Shown in pieces: positions 48,156-57,180 of a stretch of 64,000 nt of DNA. The translations under genes were made by a program, and so were the position numbers. Position 1 is the stretch's first letter. Each line of letters opens with the position of its first letter. Origin of the DNA: Methanocaldococcus lauensis (GTDB lineage Archaea; AGJL01; Methanococci; Methanococcales; Methanocaldococcaceae); contig NZ_LR792632.1 in assembly GCF_902827225.1 (NCBI RefSeq), positions 887,030 to 951,029 of the forward strand, read 5' to 3'. Under the pieces are notes generated by a model. The model was not told where the DNA came from, did no database searches, and was given only the letters and a program-made list of their open reading frames with translations.

Positions 48156-48749
48156 TTGAGAGAGTTATATAGACAAACAATTCATTTAATTGCGGGAGTT
48201 ATAATATCTTTTTCTGTCTTGATATTTAAAAAACTTTTAATAATTCCTTTATTTGTCAGTATAATAGTAGGGATTTTTTTATATTTTTTGTGTAAAAAAC
48301 ATTATATTCCAATAATTTCAGATTTACTAAATCTATGTAAAAGAGAAGGTGAAAATGGAGAAGGGGCTATATATTTTGCTGTTGGTTTATTAATATCTTT
48401 AATTTTTATTAATGATATAAAGGCAATATTTTTTGGAACCTTAGTATTTGCTGTTGGAGATTCATTAGCCACAATTATTGGAATAAATGGAAAAATTAAA
48501 ATAAAATATTTTGGTAAAACAATTGAGGGATTTTTGGCATTTTTTATATCATCATCTTTGATATTATTTCCATTTTATGGAATTTATGGAATTTTTGTCT
48601 CATTACTTGCGGCATTCTTTGAATTTATTAGCAAAAAAATAAAAATAGATGATAACTTATATCTCCCCTTCATTGTGTCATTTATTTTAAGTATTTGCCC
48701 ATATAAACTCCAATTTTTTCATATCCTAACTTTCTGTAGTATTCTCTAA
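48156..48749 (+). CDS. Dolichol kinase / phosphatidate cytidylyltransferase-like membrane protein
   Basis: A 197-residue protein with about six membrane segments. RQTIHLIAGVIISFSV near the N-terminus, FAVGDSLATIIG near 105 and KTIEGFLAFFISSSL near 125 are the conserved CTP-binding and lipid-binding motifs of the SEC59/VTE5 dolichol or phytol kinase family. It may phosphorylate a polyprenol or an archaeal lipid alcohol. Translation seems to start at TTG (48156) after AAAGGTTGA. The last 68 bases overlap the convergent elp3 gene. Confidence 0.8.
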   Translation: MRELYRQTIHLIAGVIISFSVLIFKKLLIIPLFVSIIVGIFLYFLCKKHYIPIISDLLNLCKREGENGEGAIYFAVGLLISLIFINDIKAIFFGTLVFAVGDSLATIIGINGKIKIKYFGKTIEGFLAFFISSSLILFPFYGIYGIFVSLLAAFFEFISKKIKIDDNLYLPFIVSFILSICPYKLQFFHILTFCSIL

Positions 48750-50295
48750 CTCCTATACCACTCGTTACTAAGATTTTCTTTTTACCAAATTCCTCTTTAG
48801 CAATTCTTTCTGCCTCCTCTAAGAGTTTTCTTCCATATCCTTTATGTTGCCAAGTAATTTCTTTCAAATCCTTAGTTAATGGTTTCTCTTGACCACATAC
48901 ATGAAGTTGTCTAACTAATATAGTATTATCATCAATCTCTTTTCTAAATGGTTTATATGGCTCTCTCAATCTTAAGAAAGCAATTAATATATCATTTTTT
49001 ACATCTTCATAAGATAAAAATATCTCAGTTCCACCACTTGCCTTATATTCTTCTCTACATAACTTTATATGTTCTATATCTGGTATTATTCCTTTTTTAT
49101 ACATCACATGTCCTACTTCTCTGCATCTTATACATCTACACTTAATTCCATGTTTTTCCATATACTTATAGACTAACTCTCCTAAGTTGCTTTTCTTAAC
49201 TCCATCAACTATTACAGTGGCAGGAATATCCCTCTGAATTCTTGAAGTTCTAACCCACTTGGGCATTATTGATTTGGCATAACTTATAACTTCAATAGCC
49301 TCCTCTTCTCTGTATGGCTTATATTCCCCTCTCTTCCACATCTCATAAAGTTCAGTCCCTTCTATAACCAAACAAGGATAGATTTTAACCATATCTGGCA
49401 TAAAATCTGGGTTTGTAAAAATTTCTTTAAACATCTTTTTATCCATCTCCATATCAGAGCCAGGCATTCCAGGCATTAAGTGATAAGATACTTTTAAACC
49501 ACTATCTTTTAATAATTGAGTAGCCTTTATAGTGTCTTCAACTGTATGTCCTCTTTTACAAAATTCTAAAATTTCATTGTAAATTGTTTGAACACCCAAC
49601 TCTACTCTTGTAGTTCCTAATTTTAACATTTGATTTATCTCTTTCTCTCCACAGTAATCTGGTCTTGTTTCAATGCAGAGAGCTACACATCTATGCTCTG
49701 CCGTTTCGTTAATTTTTTGAGCCTCTTCTAAACTTTTTGCCTCAACTTTATTCATAGCGTCTAAGCATCTCTTAATAAACCAATCTTGATAATCTATCTC
49801 TCTCGCTGGAAATGTTCCACCCATTATTATAAGTTCTATTTTGTTCGTTGGATGACCTACTTTTTCTAACTGCTCAATTCTTGCTTTTGTTTGTAAATAT
49901 GGGTCGAAGTTAAACATTAAGCCTCTCATAGTTGCTGGCTCTCTCCCAGTATAACTTTGTGGGACATCTCCAAATACACTCCCTACTCCTCCCGGACAGA
50001 ATATACATTTTCCATGAGGACATCTTTCTGGAGACGTCATAACTGCTACAACAGCAACACCAGAGATTGTTCTAACAGGTTTCTTCCTCAATATAGGAAT
50101 TAGCAATTTTTTTTCTTCTTCTGTAGCATACTGCAAAATTTCTGAATTAGATGGATGTCCAATTCCCAATTTATAAATTCTTAAACATTCTGCTTTAATT
50201 TGTTCTATTCTTTTTTTATCTAAAGATTTATTTTTTTCATATTCTTCTAAGATTTTTTTAATTATACATCTCATTAACTTTGTTTTTTCATCCAT
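48682..50295 (-). CDS. elp3: tRNA U34 carboxymethyltransferase Elp3
   Basis: A 537-residue enzyme with a radical SAM domain (Cys92, Cys97 and Cys100 in RCPHGKCIFCPGG) and a C-terminal GNAT acetyltransferase domain (QHKGYGRKLLEEAERIAKEEFG). Between them lie VELGVQTIYNEIL, MPGMPGSDMEMD and a zinc-site region (IKCRCIRCREVGH). Archaeal Elp3 alone uses acetyl-CoA and SAM to add carboxymethyl groups to wobble uridine. The start at 50295 follows GGTGATGATT. Confidence 0.96.
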   Translation of the reverse strand: MDEKTKLMRCIIKKILEEYEKNKSLDKKRIEQIKAECLRIYKLGIGHPSNSEILQYATEEEKKLLIPILRKKPVRTISGVAVVAVMTSPERCPHGKCIFCPGGVGSVFGDVPQSYTGREPATMRGLMFNFDPYLQTKARIEQLEKVGHPTNKIELIIMGGTFPAREIDYQDWFIKRCLDAMNKVEAKSLEEAQKINETAEHRCVALCIETRPDYCGEKEINQMLKLGTTRVELGVQTIYNEILEFCKRGHTVEDTIKATQLLKDSGLKVSYHLMPGMPGSDMEMDKKMFKEIFTNPDFMPDMVKIYPCLVIEGTELYEMWKRGEYKPYREEEAIEVISYAKSIMPKWVRTSRIQRDIPATVIVDGVKKSNLGELVYKYMEKHGIKCRCIRCREVGHVMYKKGIIPDIEHIKLCREEYKASGGTEIFLSYEDVKNDILIAFLRLREPYKPFRKEIDDNTILVRQLHVCGQEKPLTKDLKEITWQHKGYGRKLLEEAERIAKEEFGKKKILVTSGIGVREYYRKLGYEKIGVYMGKYLK

Positions 50296-50749
50296 AATCA
50301 TCACCAATAAACTTTAAACTTACATATATAAATATACTCATAAATAATGATTTAAAATGAATTAATTTATACTATACAGTTGAACAGCAGTTTCCATTAA
50401 GAATTTACATATTTATGTATTTGGTGTAATTATATCTAAGATTTTGAAGTTATAAGTGAATAGGATGTGTCTATGACCTAAACCTTTTTTGGATATAGCT
50501 CGAATATATATTTAGAAGTTCATTTTGATGAATTTTCTTAATTTTTTCAATATAATAAGAAAATAATTTAATAATATTTAATCTTTTAATACTTTCGAAA
50601 TAAACTTTTCTAAGTATTATACGCTTAATCTTTGGTATCTTCGATTTTATCATATTTTTATCGCTTTTATTTCTTTATTTTATAAAATTACATCATTAGA
50701 TTTATATTTACCCATTTGATGGAAATTGAGGTAAAACTATACCGCTATG
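50296..50749. other. Long intergenic region between elp3 and the STAND-like gene
   Basis: About 450 AT-rich bases without a supported gene. The right end has TATA-like and repeat elements belonging to the NTPase gene. A 60-codon minus-strand frame at 50471-50653 has no good ribosome site and no recognisable family; it could be a decayed remnant. No flanking target duplication or terminal inverted repeats were found by eye. Confidence 0.5.
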
Positions 50750-50780
50750 TTTATATATATCGTTTGATGAAAATTAATAA
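50698..50780 (+). repeat. Imperfect tandem duplication carrying two TATA-like units
   Basis: TTTATATTTACCCATTTGATGGAAATT (ending at 50726) and TTTATATATATCGTTTGATGAAAATT (ending at 50775) share TTTATAT followed by TTTGATG(G/A)AAATT, about 49 bases apart. The second copy contains the apparent TATA box (50750-50760) of the gene at 50792. Confidence 0.5.
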
Positions 50781-50791
50781 GGGGGTTATTT

Positions 50792-53700
50792 ATGTTTATG
50801 AAATCGGAAGTAGAAAATAGAAGTTATGGGATGCGTAGATATGTAGTAAGAGGTTTTGAAGATAGGGTTATCAATGTTTTAAAGTCAGATAATGCATGTA
50901 TTTTTGGTTTAGCGGGGATGGGGAAAACGACAACTGCAAGATACATTTATGTAAAATTGAAACGAGAAGGAAAAAAGGTTATTTATCTAACCCGAGAAGA
51001 GATAGATATTGAATTTAGAGATGAAAATGGGAAGAAAGAAGAAATTAGAAGTATATCATTGCGGGAAGTTTGGAGAGGAGATAGAAAAGATGATGAAGTT
51101 GAAATTTTGGCTTATGCAGTAGTTATTGCTTTGAATGGAACGCTTCTTCATAGATTAGGTAAAAAAGGTTGGGGATCTTTAAAATGGATTGTAGAGAAGT
51201 TTGGTAGTAAAAAACTCGAAAAGCTTGAAGATCTGCATACAAAAATATGTATAGGAATATCAGAAGTAAAAGAAGTTGCAGAAAAACTTTATGATTGGTT
51301 TGAAGATAGTTTTGGTATAGAAGTTGTAAATACATTTGGAAAAAATGAAATAATTGGTAAGATGTTAGAATTTTTCAGAAAAAATATTTTAAATGATAGT
51401 TTATTAAGCATCTTGTTAAATCTTTCAGCATTTTTAATCTTAGGGTTAACTGTCTCTTCTACTATTAACAATATAAAAGAATTAATAAAAGAATTACTTG
51501 AGAAAAATCCTCTTTCAAAAATTGATGAGGATATGGTTTTTATAGTTGATGATTTGGCAGACTTTGACGAGGATGAAATTAAAAATCTTGTTAGATTTTT
51601 AAAGGTTGTAAATGAAAGAGGAGTAAAGATTTTATTTGTAAAGAGGATTGATGATACTGATGAAGAATGTTTAGAAACATATTTTAAACTATTAAGGTTT
51701 ATGTATGATACTAAGAAAAGAGTACCAGACCTTAACAAACTGCTTTTTAGAGGAGCTAAGGACTTTTTAAAAATAAGGATTAGAGAAAAACTGTTCTTTA
51801 TGGATTCTGCAGATAAAGAAAAGTTTGTAGAGTTATTAAACGCTAATGGATATACGGCTGAGGTTATAGAGAATAAGTTTAAAATCAAGTTTAATGAAGC
51901 TCTTGATACTATTTACAAGGTTTCAGCTGGAACTATTTGTATTGCACTATATCTACTTGAATTAGACTTTACTATGGATGAGATGAGAAAAATTGGTGAA
52001 GCAGAGATGTATTATACATTTTCGGAGATTGTAAAAGCTAATGAAGACGAAAAGAGATTGATGGTTGAATCAAATAAAACTCTCAAGTTGAGTAGTTTGT
52101 TCGAGATTTACAGTAAATTAAAAGAATATCCATGCTACATAGCTATAATTTTGAATGATCTATCGGAAGATGAAATTGAAATGTTCTGTGAAGATGAAAG
52201 GATTTATAAAAGATTTGGAAAATGTAGCATAATAAGTTCTACAGACAAATATTATAGAATTATTATTGAGAGTTATAAAGAAGATTGGAAAGGAAAAAAG
52301 AGGAAAGTATATAGAGCAAAAGAAATGTGGAAAAAGTTTGAAATTTTTCTCGATGCTCTTTGCGAGTTCTATACTGATGAAGAGAAGGAAGATCTTGAAA
52401 AAGATTTGTCCATTATAAGAGAGGTTATAATAGATATTTTTGATAGAGAATTTGAAGAAAGCGGCAGATTTAAATATAGAATGTTAATATTTGCTCTGAA
52501 AAATTTAGAATGGCTACATTTAAAGGGCATTAAAAAACCAAAATCTACATTCCTCTGGAGTAGTATTGCTTTGAATAAGTTACCAAGAGTAAGTTTAAGA
52601 TTTCTTCCAATCGTTTTTGAAGTTTGGGATGAGAGATTACAAAAGGAAAACCTTTTATATGCCTTAGTATTCGCAAGGACTTTAGCAGAGTTTGGTCCGT
52701 ATATATTTGAAAATGATGGATACAGATGGATTTCTCACAATCTTAATGAAAAAATCTCAGATGTTGATGGGGACGATGTTGTTTTATGTTGGAAGATATG
52801 GACATATTCAAGCCTTGCAAAAGGTTTGAATGAATATGGTTTTTTTAATGATGGATATTATTGTTTGATGAAGGCTGAGGAAGAATTGGAGAAAATGAAG
52901 GATGACAATCTCAAAAACCTTGCAGAGGTATTATTTTTAATTAATAAAGCAGAGATTACAAGGACATTTAATCCAGTGAAGGCTTTATACAATCTATACC
53001 AGTGTCTTAGCAATCTTGAGGGTTTGAAGTTCGAAGATAGCTTGAAAGAAGTTTTCAAACCGTTAGGTGGCAAAGCTGAAGAGAAATTTAAAGATCAGTT
53101 AAAAGAATTGAGGAGATCTGTCTACTACAGACTCGGAGTAACTAATTATCTGATAGATTTAAACGAATCTGAGCGGTTTTTCAGAGACTGCTTGAAGCTT
53201 TCAGAAACAATTAATAATAAATTATCCTTACTTAGTTACATTGGAAGAATAAATGTAATCAGATCATTTGAATTTGAGTTTGAGGTTAATAGAGGCTTGT
53301 GTGACTTTGAAAGACTCTGGAATATTTGCAAAGAAAATCTACCAAAAATTCCAAATGATGGTGTAGCTCATAGATGCGCTGAGTACCTTGTTCAATCCAT
53401 ACTGAATGGAGAATTTAAAGGAAAGGAAGATCTTTTAAGATATTTGGAATTAGATAATACTGTAAAAACCCTTTTTTACGGGTTAAGCTATATTTTTGGT
53501 TGTGAATTGGAAGATCTAAATAAAATTGTGAAAATGCTTAGAGATTTTGATTTAAGCAAGTTTCCAGAATTTCGTGATCCTGAAATGGCTGTTATAGTAG
53601 GGGAAATTAAGATCGAAGTGGAGGAGATGTATAACTGTTATCTCAAAGGGGATAAGGATTATTATGAAAAATACAAAAAACTCATCCAGGATGATGAGGC

Positions 53701-53950
53701 TTATAACTCAACTTATAGCTTAATTCAAACCCTTACAAGGATACTCTTCTTCTACATAACTGGTGATCTTGAAACTGCTATGAAACTTGCAGAGTTAAAA
53801 AGTAAAGAGTATCCAAAAGTTCTTAACAAGCTTTTTAAAGATCTGAGTGAGGTCATTGGTAAAGAATTAAAAGCTAAATCGAATGAGAAAGATATGGCTC
53901 ATGAAGATGTTAAAAAGGCCTTTGTAAAGTTGTTCTATTTCTTTGTCTAA
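50792..53950 (+). CDS. Large STAND-like P-loop NTPase, possibly a defence protein
   Basis: A 1052-residue protein. Walker A is GLAGMGKTT at residues 39-47 and Walker B is MVFIVDD near 248-254, followed by a sensor-like strand ILFVKRID. A hydrophobic stretch lies near 205-225. From about residue 450 onward the protein is all-helical, and the last 400 residues look like degenerate TPR-type repeats. This plan (NTPase plus helical sensor) is that of STAND ATPases, which act as regulators or antiviral sensors. No effector domain is recognisable before the NTPase. It uses CGT/CGA/CGG arginine codons and frequent GATC, unlike its neighbours, so it is probably acquired. GGGGG precedes the start; ATG 50798 is also possible. 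Confidence 0.75.
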   Translation: MFMKSEVENRSYGMRRYVVRGFEDRVINVLKSDNACIFGLAGMGKTTTARYIYVKLKREGKKVIYLTREEIDIEFRDENGKKEEIRSISLREVWRGDRKDDEVEILAYAVVIALNGTLLHRLGKKGWGSLKWIVEKFGSKKLEKLEDLHTKICIGISEVKEVAEKLYDWFEDSFGIEVVNTFGKNEIIGKMLEFFRKNILNDSLLSILLNLSAFLILGLTVSSTINNIKELIKELLEKNPLSKIDEDMVFIVDDLADFDEDEIKNLVRFLKVVNERGVKILFVKRIDDTDEECLETYFKLLRFMYDTKKRVPDLNKLLFRGAKDFLKIRIREKLFFMDSADKEKFVELLNANGYTAEVIENKFKIKFNEALDTIYKVSAGTICIALYLLELDFTMDEMRKIGEAEMYYTFSEIVKANEDEKRLMVESNKTLKLSSLFEIYSKLKEYPCYIAIILNDLSEDEIEMFCEDERIYKRFGKCSIISSTDKYYRIIIESYKEDWKGKKRKVYRAKEMWKKFEIFLDALCEFYTDEEKEDLEKDLSIIREVIIDIFDREFEESGRFKYRMLIFALKNLEWLHLKGIKKPKSTFLWSSIALNKLPRVSLRFLPIVFEVWDERLQKENLLYALVFARTLAEFGPYIFENDGYRWISHNLNEKISDVDGDDVVLCWKIWTYSSLAKGLNEYGFFNDGYYCLMKAEEELEKMKDDNLKNLAEVLFLINKAEITRTFNPVKALYNLYQCLSNLEGLKFEDSLKEVFKPLGGKAEEKFKDQLKELRRSVYYRLGVTNYLIDLNESERFFRDCLKLSETINNKLSLLSYIGRINVIRSFEFEFEVNRGLCDFERLWNICKENLPKIPNDGVAHRCAEYLVQSILNGEFKGKEDLLRYLELDNTVKTLFYGLSYIFGCELEDLNKIVKMLRDFDLSKFPEFRDPEMAVIVGEIKIEVEEMYNCYLKGDKDYYEKYKKLIQDDEAYNSTYSLIQTLTRILFFYITGDLETAMKLAELKSKEYPKVLNKLFKDLSEVIGKELKAKSNEKDMAHEDVKKAFVKLFYFFV

Positions 53951-54037
53951 TTATGATTTTTTGATCAAACTGACTAAACTATTTATCGTATAACTATCCT
54001 ATCCTAATAATTTAGTTTAAAAAACTGTGGTGATTAA

Positions 54038-54505
54038 ATGCTAACCCATGTTGATGATAAAGGAGTTAAGATGGTTGATATCTCTAAAAAAGAAGATGTT
54101 TATAGAGAATGTATTGCTGAAGGTTATATAAAATTAAAACCAGAGACAATTAAATTGATAAAGGAACAAAAAATTAAAAAAGGTAATGTTTTAACTACTG
54201 CACAAATAGCTGGAATCTTGGCAGTTAAAAAAACATATGATCTAATTCCAATGTGCCACCCTATACCAATAACTTCAGTAAAAATTGACTTTGAAATATT
54301 TGAAGATAGAATAAAAGCAATATGTACTGTAAAAACCACATATAAGACAGGAATTGAAATGGAAGCTTTGACTGGTGTCTCTATAGCTCTATTGACAATT
54401 TGGGATATGGTTAAATCTGTTGAAAAAGATGAAAATGGGCAGTATAAAACTGCTGAGATTTTTGGAATAAGTGTTGTTAAAAAAGTAAAAAATACTGAAT
54501 TCTAA
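54038..54505 (+). CDS. moaC: Cyclic pyranopterin monophosphate synthase MoaC
   Basis: A 155-residue enzyme. [18 protein letters not shown] at the N-terminus, [18 protein letters not shown] near 70 and [27 protein letters not shown] near 107 are diagnostic, with the catalytic Lys and Asp in the last segment. It makes cyclic pyranopterin phosphate for molybdopterin, needed by the tungsten enzymes of this organism. It overlaps the convergent glycosyltransferase gene by four bases. Confidence 0.97.
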   Translation: MLTHVDDKGVKMVDISKKEDVYRECIAEGYIKLKPETIKLIKEQKIKKGNVLTTAQIAGILAVKKTYDLIPMCHPIPITSVKIDFEIFEDRIKAICTVKTTYKTGIEMEALTGVSIALLTIWDMVKSVEKDENGQYKTAEIFGISVVKKVKNTEF

Positions 54506-55545
54506 GATAAATTTTCATATATTTCTCTAACACTTTCAGCACATTTTTTCCAAGAGAATTTTTTTGAAAATTTTTCTCCATTCTTACCTAATGTTTTTCT
54601 TAAATCCTTATCATCTATCAATTTTTGAATTTTTTCTTTTAAATCTATAATATTCTCTTTTTTAAATAGTAATCCATTGTATCCATCAACAACTACCTCT
54701 TTTAAACCACCAACATCCGAAGCAATTACTGGTTTAGAGCAAGCCATTGCCTCAACTGCTACAAGACCAAAACCCTCACTTCTTGAAGGAATTACTAAAA
54801 AACTACACTTTCTCATAAATGAAGAGGTTTCATTAAAACTTTTTTTACCTAAAAGTTGAATATTCTCTAATTTATTTTTTATAATATAATCTTCTATTTT
54901 TTTATATAATTTACCACTCCCTATAAGTTTAAAATTAAAATCTATATCTTCAATAGCCTTTATTAAAATATCTACTCCTTTTTGTGGCACAAAAGCTCCA
55001 ACAAATAAACCAAAGTTATTATCGCTCTCATAATATAAATGCTCTCTATTAATTCCATTGTAAATAACTACTGCCTTATCTTTAATTTTATCATTTAGTT
55101 GATTTTTTATATAATTACTTACACAGATTATTTTATCTGAATTTTTTACAGCATATTTAAAAAAATATTTTCCTATTGCAGAGTTTTTTAATATTAATGC
55201 ATCACTGCCGTGAAGAGTTAAAATATGTGGAATGGAAAATTTGTTTTTTAATAATCCCCCTATACATCCTTGCGGAAATGCATAGTGAGAATGAATTATA
55301 TCAATTTCTTCCTTTTTAATAATTTCTTTTCCTATCTTGTAAGCGTTTATCAAATAACTAATTCCTCTAAATTTTTTAAGATGAGGAACTTTATGAACAA
55401 TTACATTTTTATATCTGTTTTCTTCAAACTTATCATAGGTTAATATATGGAATTCAATATCCTTTAAATGTCTAACAATATTCTCTACATGTATCGTAAT
55501 TCCTCCAATGTGTGGGTAGTATATAGTTGGCATTAAAACCTTCAT
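54502..55545 (-). CDS. Glycosyltransferase family 4 (GT-B fold)
   Basis: A 347-residue enzyme. [17 protein letters not shown] at the N-terminus is the acceptor-side glycine loop. [20 protein letters not shown] near 180 opens the donor domain, and [26 protein letters not shown] near 260 is the E-x7-E donor-binding motif. It probably transfers a sugar from a nucleotide sugar to a glycan, lipid or protein. The start at 55545 follows CCGTGATGCCA. No other glycosylation genes adjoin. Confidence 0.92.
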   Translation of the reverse strand: MKVLMPTIYYPHIGGITIHVENIVRHLKDIEFHILTYDKFEENRYKNVIVHKVPHLKKFRGISYLINAYKIGKEIIKKEEIDIIHSHYAFPQGCIGGLLKNKFSIPHILTLHGSDALILKNSAIGKYFFKYAVKNSDKIICVSNYIKNQLNDKIKDKAVVIYNGINREHLYYESDNNFGLFVGAFVPQKGVDILIKAIEDIDFNFKLIGSGKLYKKIEDYIIKNKLENIQLLGKKSFNETSSFMRKCSFLVIPSRSEGFGLVAVEAMACSKPVIASDVGGLKEVVVDGYNGLLFKKENIIDLKEKIQKLIDDKDLRKTLGKNGEKFSKKFSWKKCAESVREIYENLS

Positions 55546-55563
55546 TGGCATCACGGGATAGTT

Positions 55564-56565
55564 ATGAAAGATTCGGAATTTAGAATAATTAGGAAAGCGA
55601 TAATTATAGGACTGTTGATAATGTTAATTTATATTATTTTTCCATTTATAGATGTTTTAGCTTATTCAGTAGCATTTTCGTATATGGCTTTACCATTGTA
55701 TAAATTATTAAATAAAAAATTTAGTAAAACTATATCAGCAGGTTTAGCAATTGTTATATTTATTTTACCAATTATGATAATAGGTATTTATACATTAGTT
55801 ACACTTATAGATATAGCATATTCTTTCAATCCAGAAACTATTGGAAGGTATTTAAATTTTATTTTTAATAATTTATACAACACTCCATTGAATAAATTTA
55901 TAGACGAACAAACTGTTATAAAATATATTAACGATTTCTTAAAATATTTGATTGGCGTAATTTCTAACAAAATTGTAGATCTTGGATATTTAATAATAAA
56001 AGTTATTATGGTTATATTTATAACATTCTACTTCTTAAGAGATGGTGCAAAAATTAAGAATTTAATTGTTTCCTTTATTCCTTACAATTATCGAGAAAAA
56101 ATGGAAATATATCTCGAATATTTGCATGAATCTTATAAAAATCTATTTATAAGTTGTATCACTATTTCATTGATAATAACTATATTGTCATATATTGGAT
56201 ATAAAATTATAAATGTTCCATATTCAGAACTGTTTGCGGCAGTAACTGGAATATTTGCTCTTCTTCCAATATTAGGAGGATGGATGGTATATATCCCTAT
56301 AGCCATATATTATTTTTTAAGCCAAGATTATACAAAAGCGATTTTTATCTTTATCTATGGAGAGTTATTTTTATCAATAGCTCCTGATTTTATAATAAGA
56401 CCTTACTTAGTAAAAAAAGAAGTAGATATACATCCAGTTCTCGTAGTTGTTGCATTTTTAATGGCTCCTCTTTCATTAGGATTTAGTGGGTTTGCCATAG
56501 GTCCTTTGGTTGTTGGTGCTTTAAATGCATTTTATTTGGCAAAGTATAGAGACAAAAAAATTTAA
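55564..56565 (+). CDS. AI-2E family (UPF0118) membrane transporter
   Basis: A 333-residue protein with about seven or eight membrane spans. Characteristic segments are VLAYSVAFSYMALPLYKLLNKK near 30, TFYFLRDGAKIKNLIVSFIP near 155 and FALLPILGGWMVYIPIAIYYFL near 230, with PDFIIRPYLVKKEVDIHPVLVVVAFL later. Family members export autoinducer-2 or exchange sodium and protons; the substrate here is unknown. Eleven bases separate it from ribL. Confidence 0.9.
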   Translation: MKDSEFRIIRKAIIIGLLIMLIYIIFPFIDVLAYSVAFSYMALPLYKLLNKKFSKTISAGLAIVIFILPIMIIGIYTLVTLIDIAYSFNPETIGRYLNFIFNNLYNTPLNKFIDEQTVIKYINDFLKYLIGVISNKIVDLGYLIIKVIMVIFITFYFLRDGAKIKNLIVSFIPYNYREKMEIYLEYLHESYKNLFISCITISLIITILSYIGYKIINVPYSELFAAVTGIFALLPILGGWMVYIPIAIYYFLSQDYTKAIFIFIYGELFLSIAPDFIIRPYLVKKEVDIHPVLVVVAFLMAPLSLGFSGFAIGPLVVGALNAFYLAKYRDKKI

Positions 56566-56576
56566 AGAGGTAGAAT

Positions 56577-57026
56577 ATGAACAAGAAAAAAAGAGTAGTT
56601 ACTGCTGGAACTTTTGATATTTTGCATCCCGGACATTATGAGCTATTAAAATTTTGTAAGAGTTTAGGTGATGAACTTATAGTTATCGTTGCAAGGGACG
56701 AAACCGTTAAAAAAATAAAAGGTAGAACTCCAATAATTCCAGAAGAACAAAGGAGAATAATGGTTGAAGCATTAAAACCAGTTGATAAAGCAATATTGGG
56801 AAGTTTAAAAAATAAATTAGAGCCAATATTAGAATTAAAACCAGACATTATTGTTTTAGGACCTGACCAAACAACTTTTGATGAAGAAACTCTAAAAAAA
56901 GAACTTGAAAAATATAATTTGCATCCTGAAATAGTTAGATTTAATAATTATGTAAAATGTCCATTTCACAGTTCTTTTGATATAGTTAAAGAAATTATTA
57001 GAAGATTTTGTAATAAGGAAATTTAA
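56577..57026 (+). CDS. ribL: FAD synthetase RibL (FMN adenylyltransferase)
   Basis: A 149-residue nucleotidyltransferase. [16 protein letters not shown] at residues 10-25 is the HxGH motif, and [18 protein letters not shown] near 50 its partner. Two C-terminal cysteines (VKCPFHSS and RRFCNKE) match those that make the M. jannaschii enzyme redox-sensitive. It joins AMP to FMN, producing FAD. ribC lies 3 kb downstream on the same strand. Confidence 0.93.
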   Translation: MNKKKRVVTAGTFDILHPGHYELLKFCKSLGDELIVIVARDETVKKIKGRTPIIPEEQRRIMVEALKPVDKAILGSLKNKLEPILELKPDIIVLGPDQTTFDEETLKKELEKYNLHPEIVRFNNYVKCPFHSSFDIVKEIIRRFCNKEI

Positions 57027-57088
57027 ATTATTTAAATAATTCTTAATTCATCAACTTATCGTAACTAATATATTACAATATATCCATT

Positions 57089-57137
57089 TTCTTATAAGAA
57101 TAATCTTATGCAAAAAAATAAAAAATTTTATATATCA
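57089..57137 (+). promoter_or_regulatory. Promoter of the ABC-binding lipoprotein gene with upstream palindrome
   Basis: A TATA box TTTTATATATC lies at 57127-57137. TTCTTATAAGAA (57089-57100), a perfect 12-bp palindrome, lies about 26 bases upstream. Its location suggests an activator or repressor site; no regulator gene is next to it. Confidence 0.4.
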
Positions 57138-57180
57138 CATAATTAACATTTTTCTTTTAATGGTATATTGGGGTGATATC

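Noticed and set aside
50471-50653. 60-codon minus-strand frame in the long intergenic region
   Set aside because: No convincing ribosome site, no recognisable family, low-complexity Ile/Lys/Tyr composition expected by chance in AT-rich DNA. Kept only as a possible remnant.
51289-51888. 199-codon minus-strand frame
   Set aside because: Antisense shadow of the NTPase gene, Ser/Phe/Leu-rich, no ribosome site.
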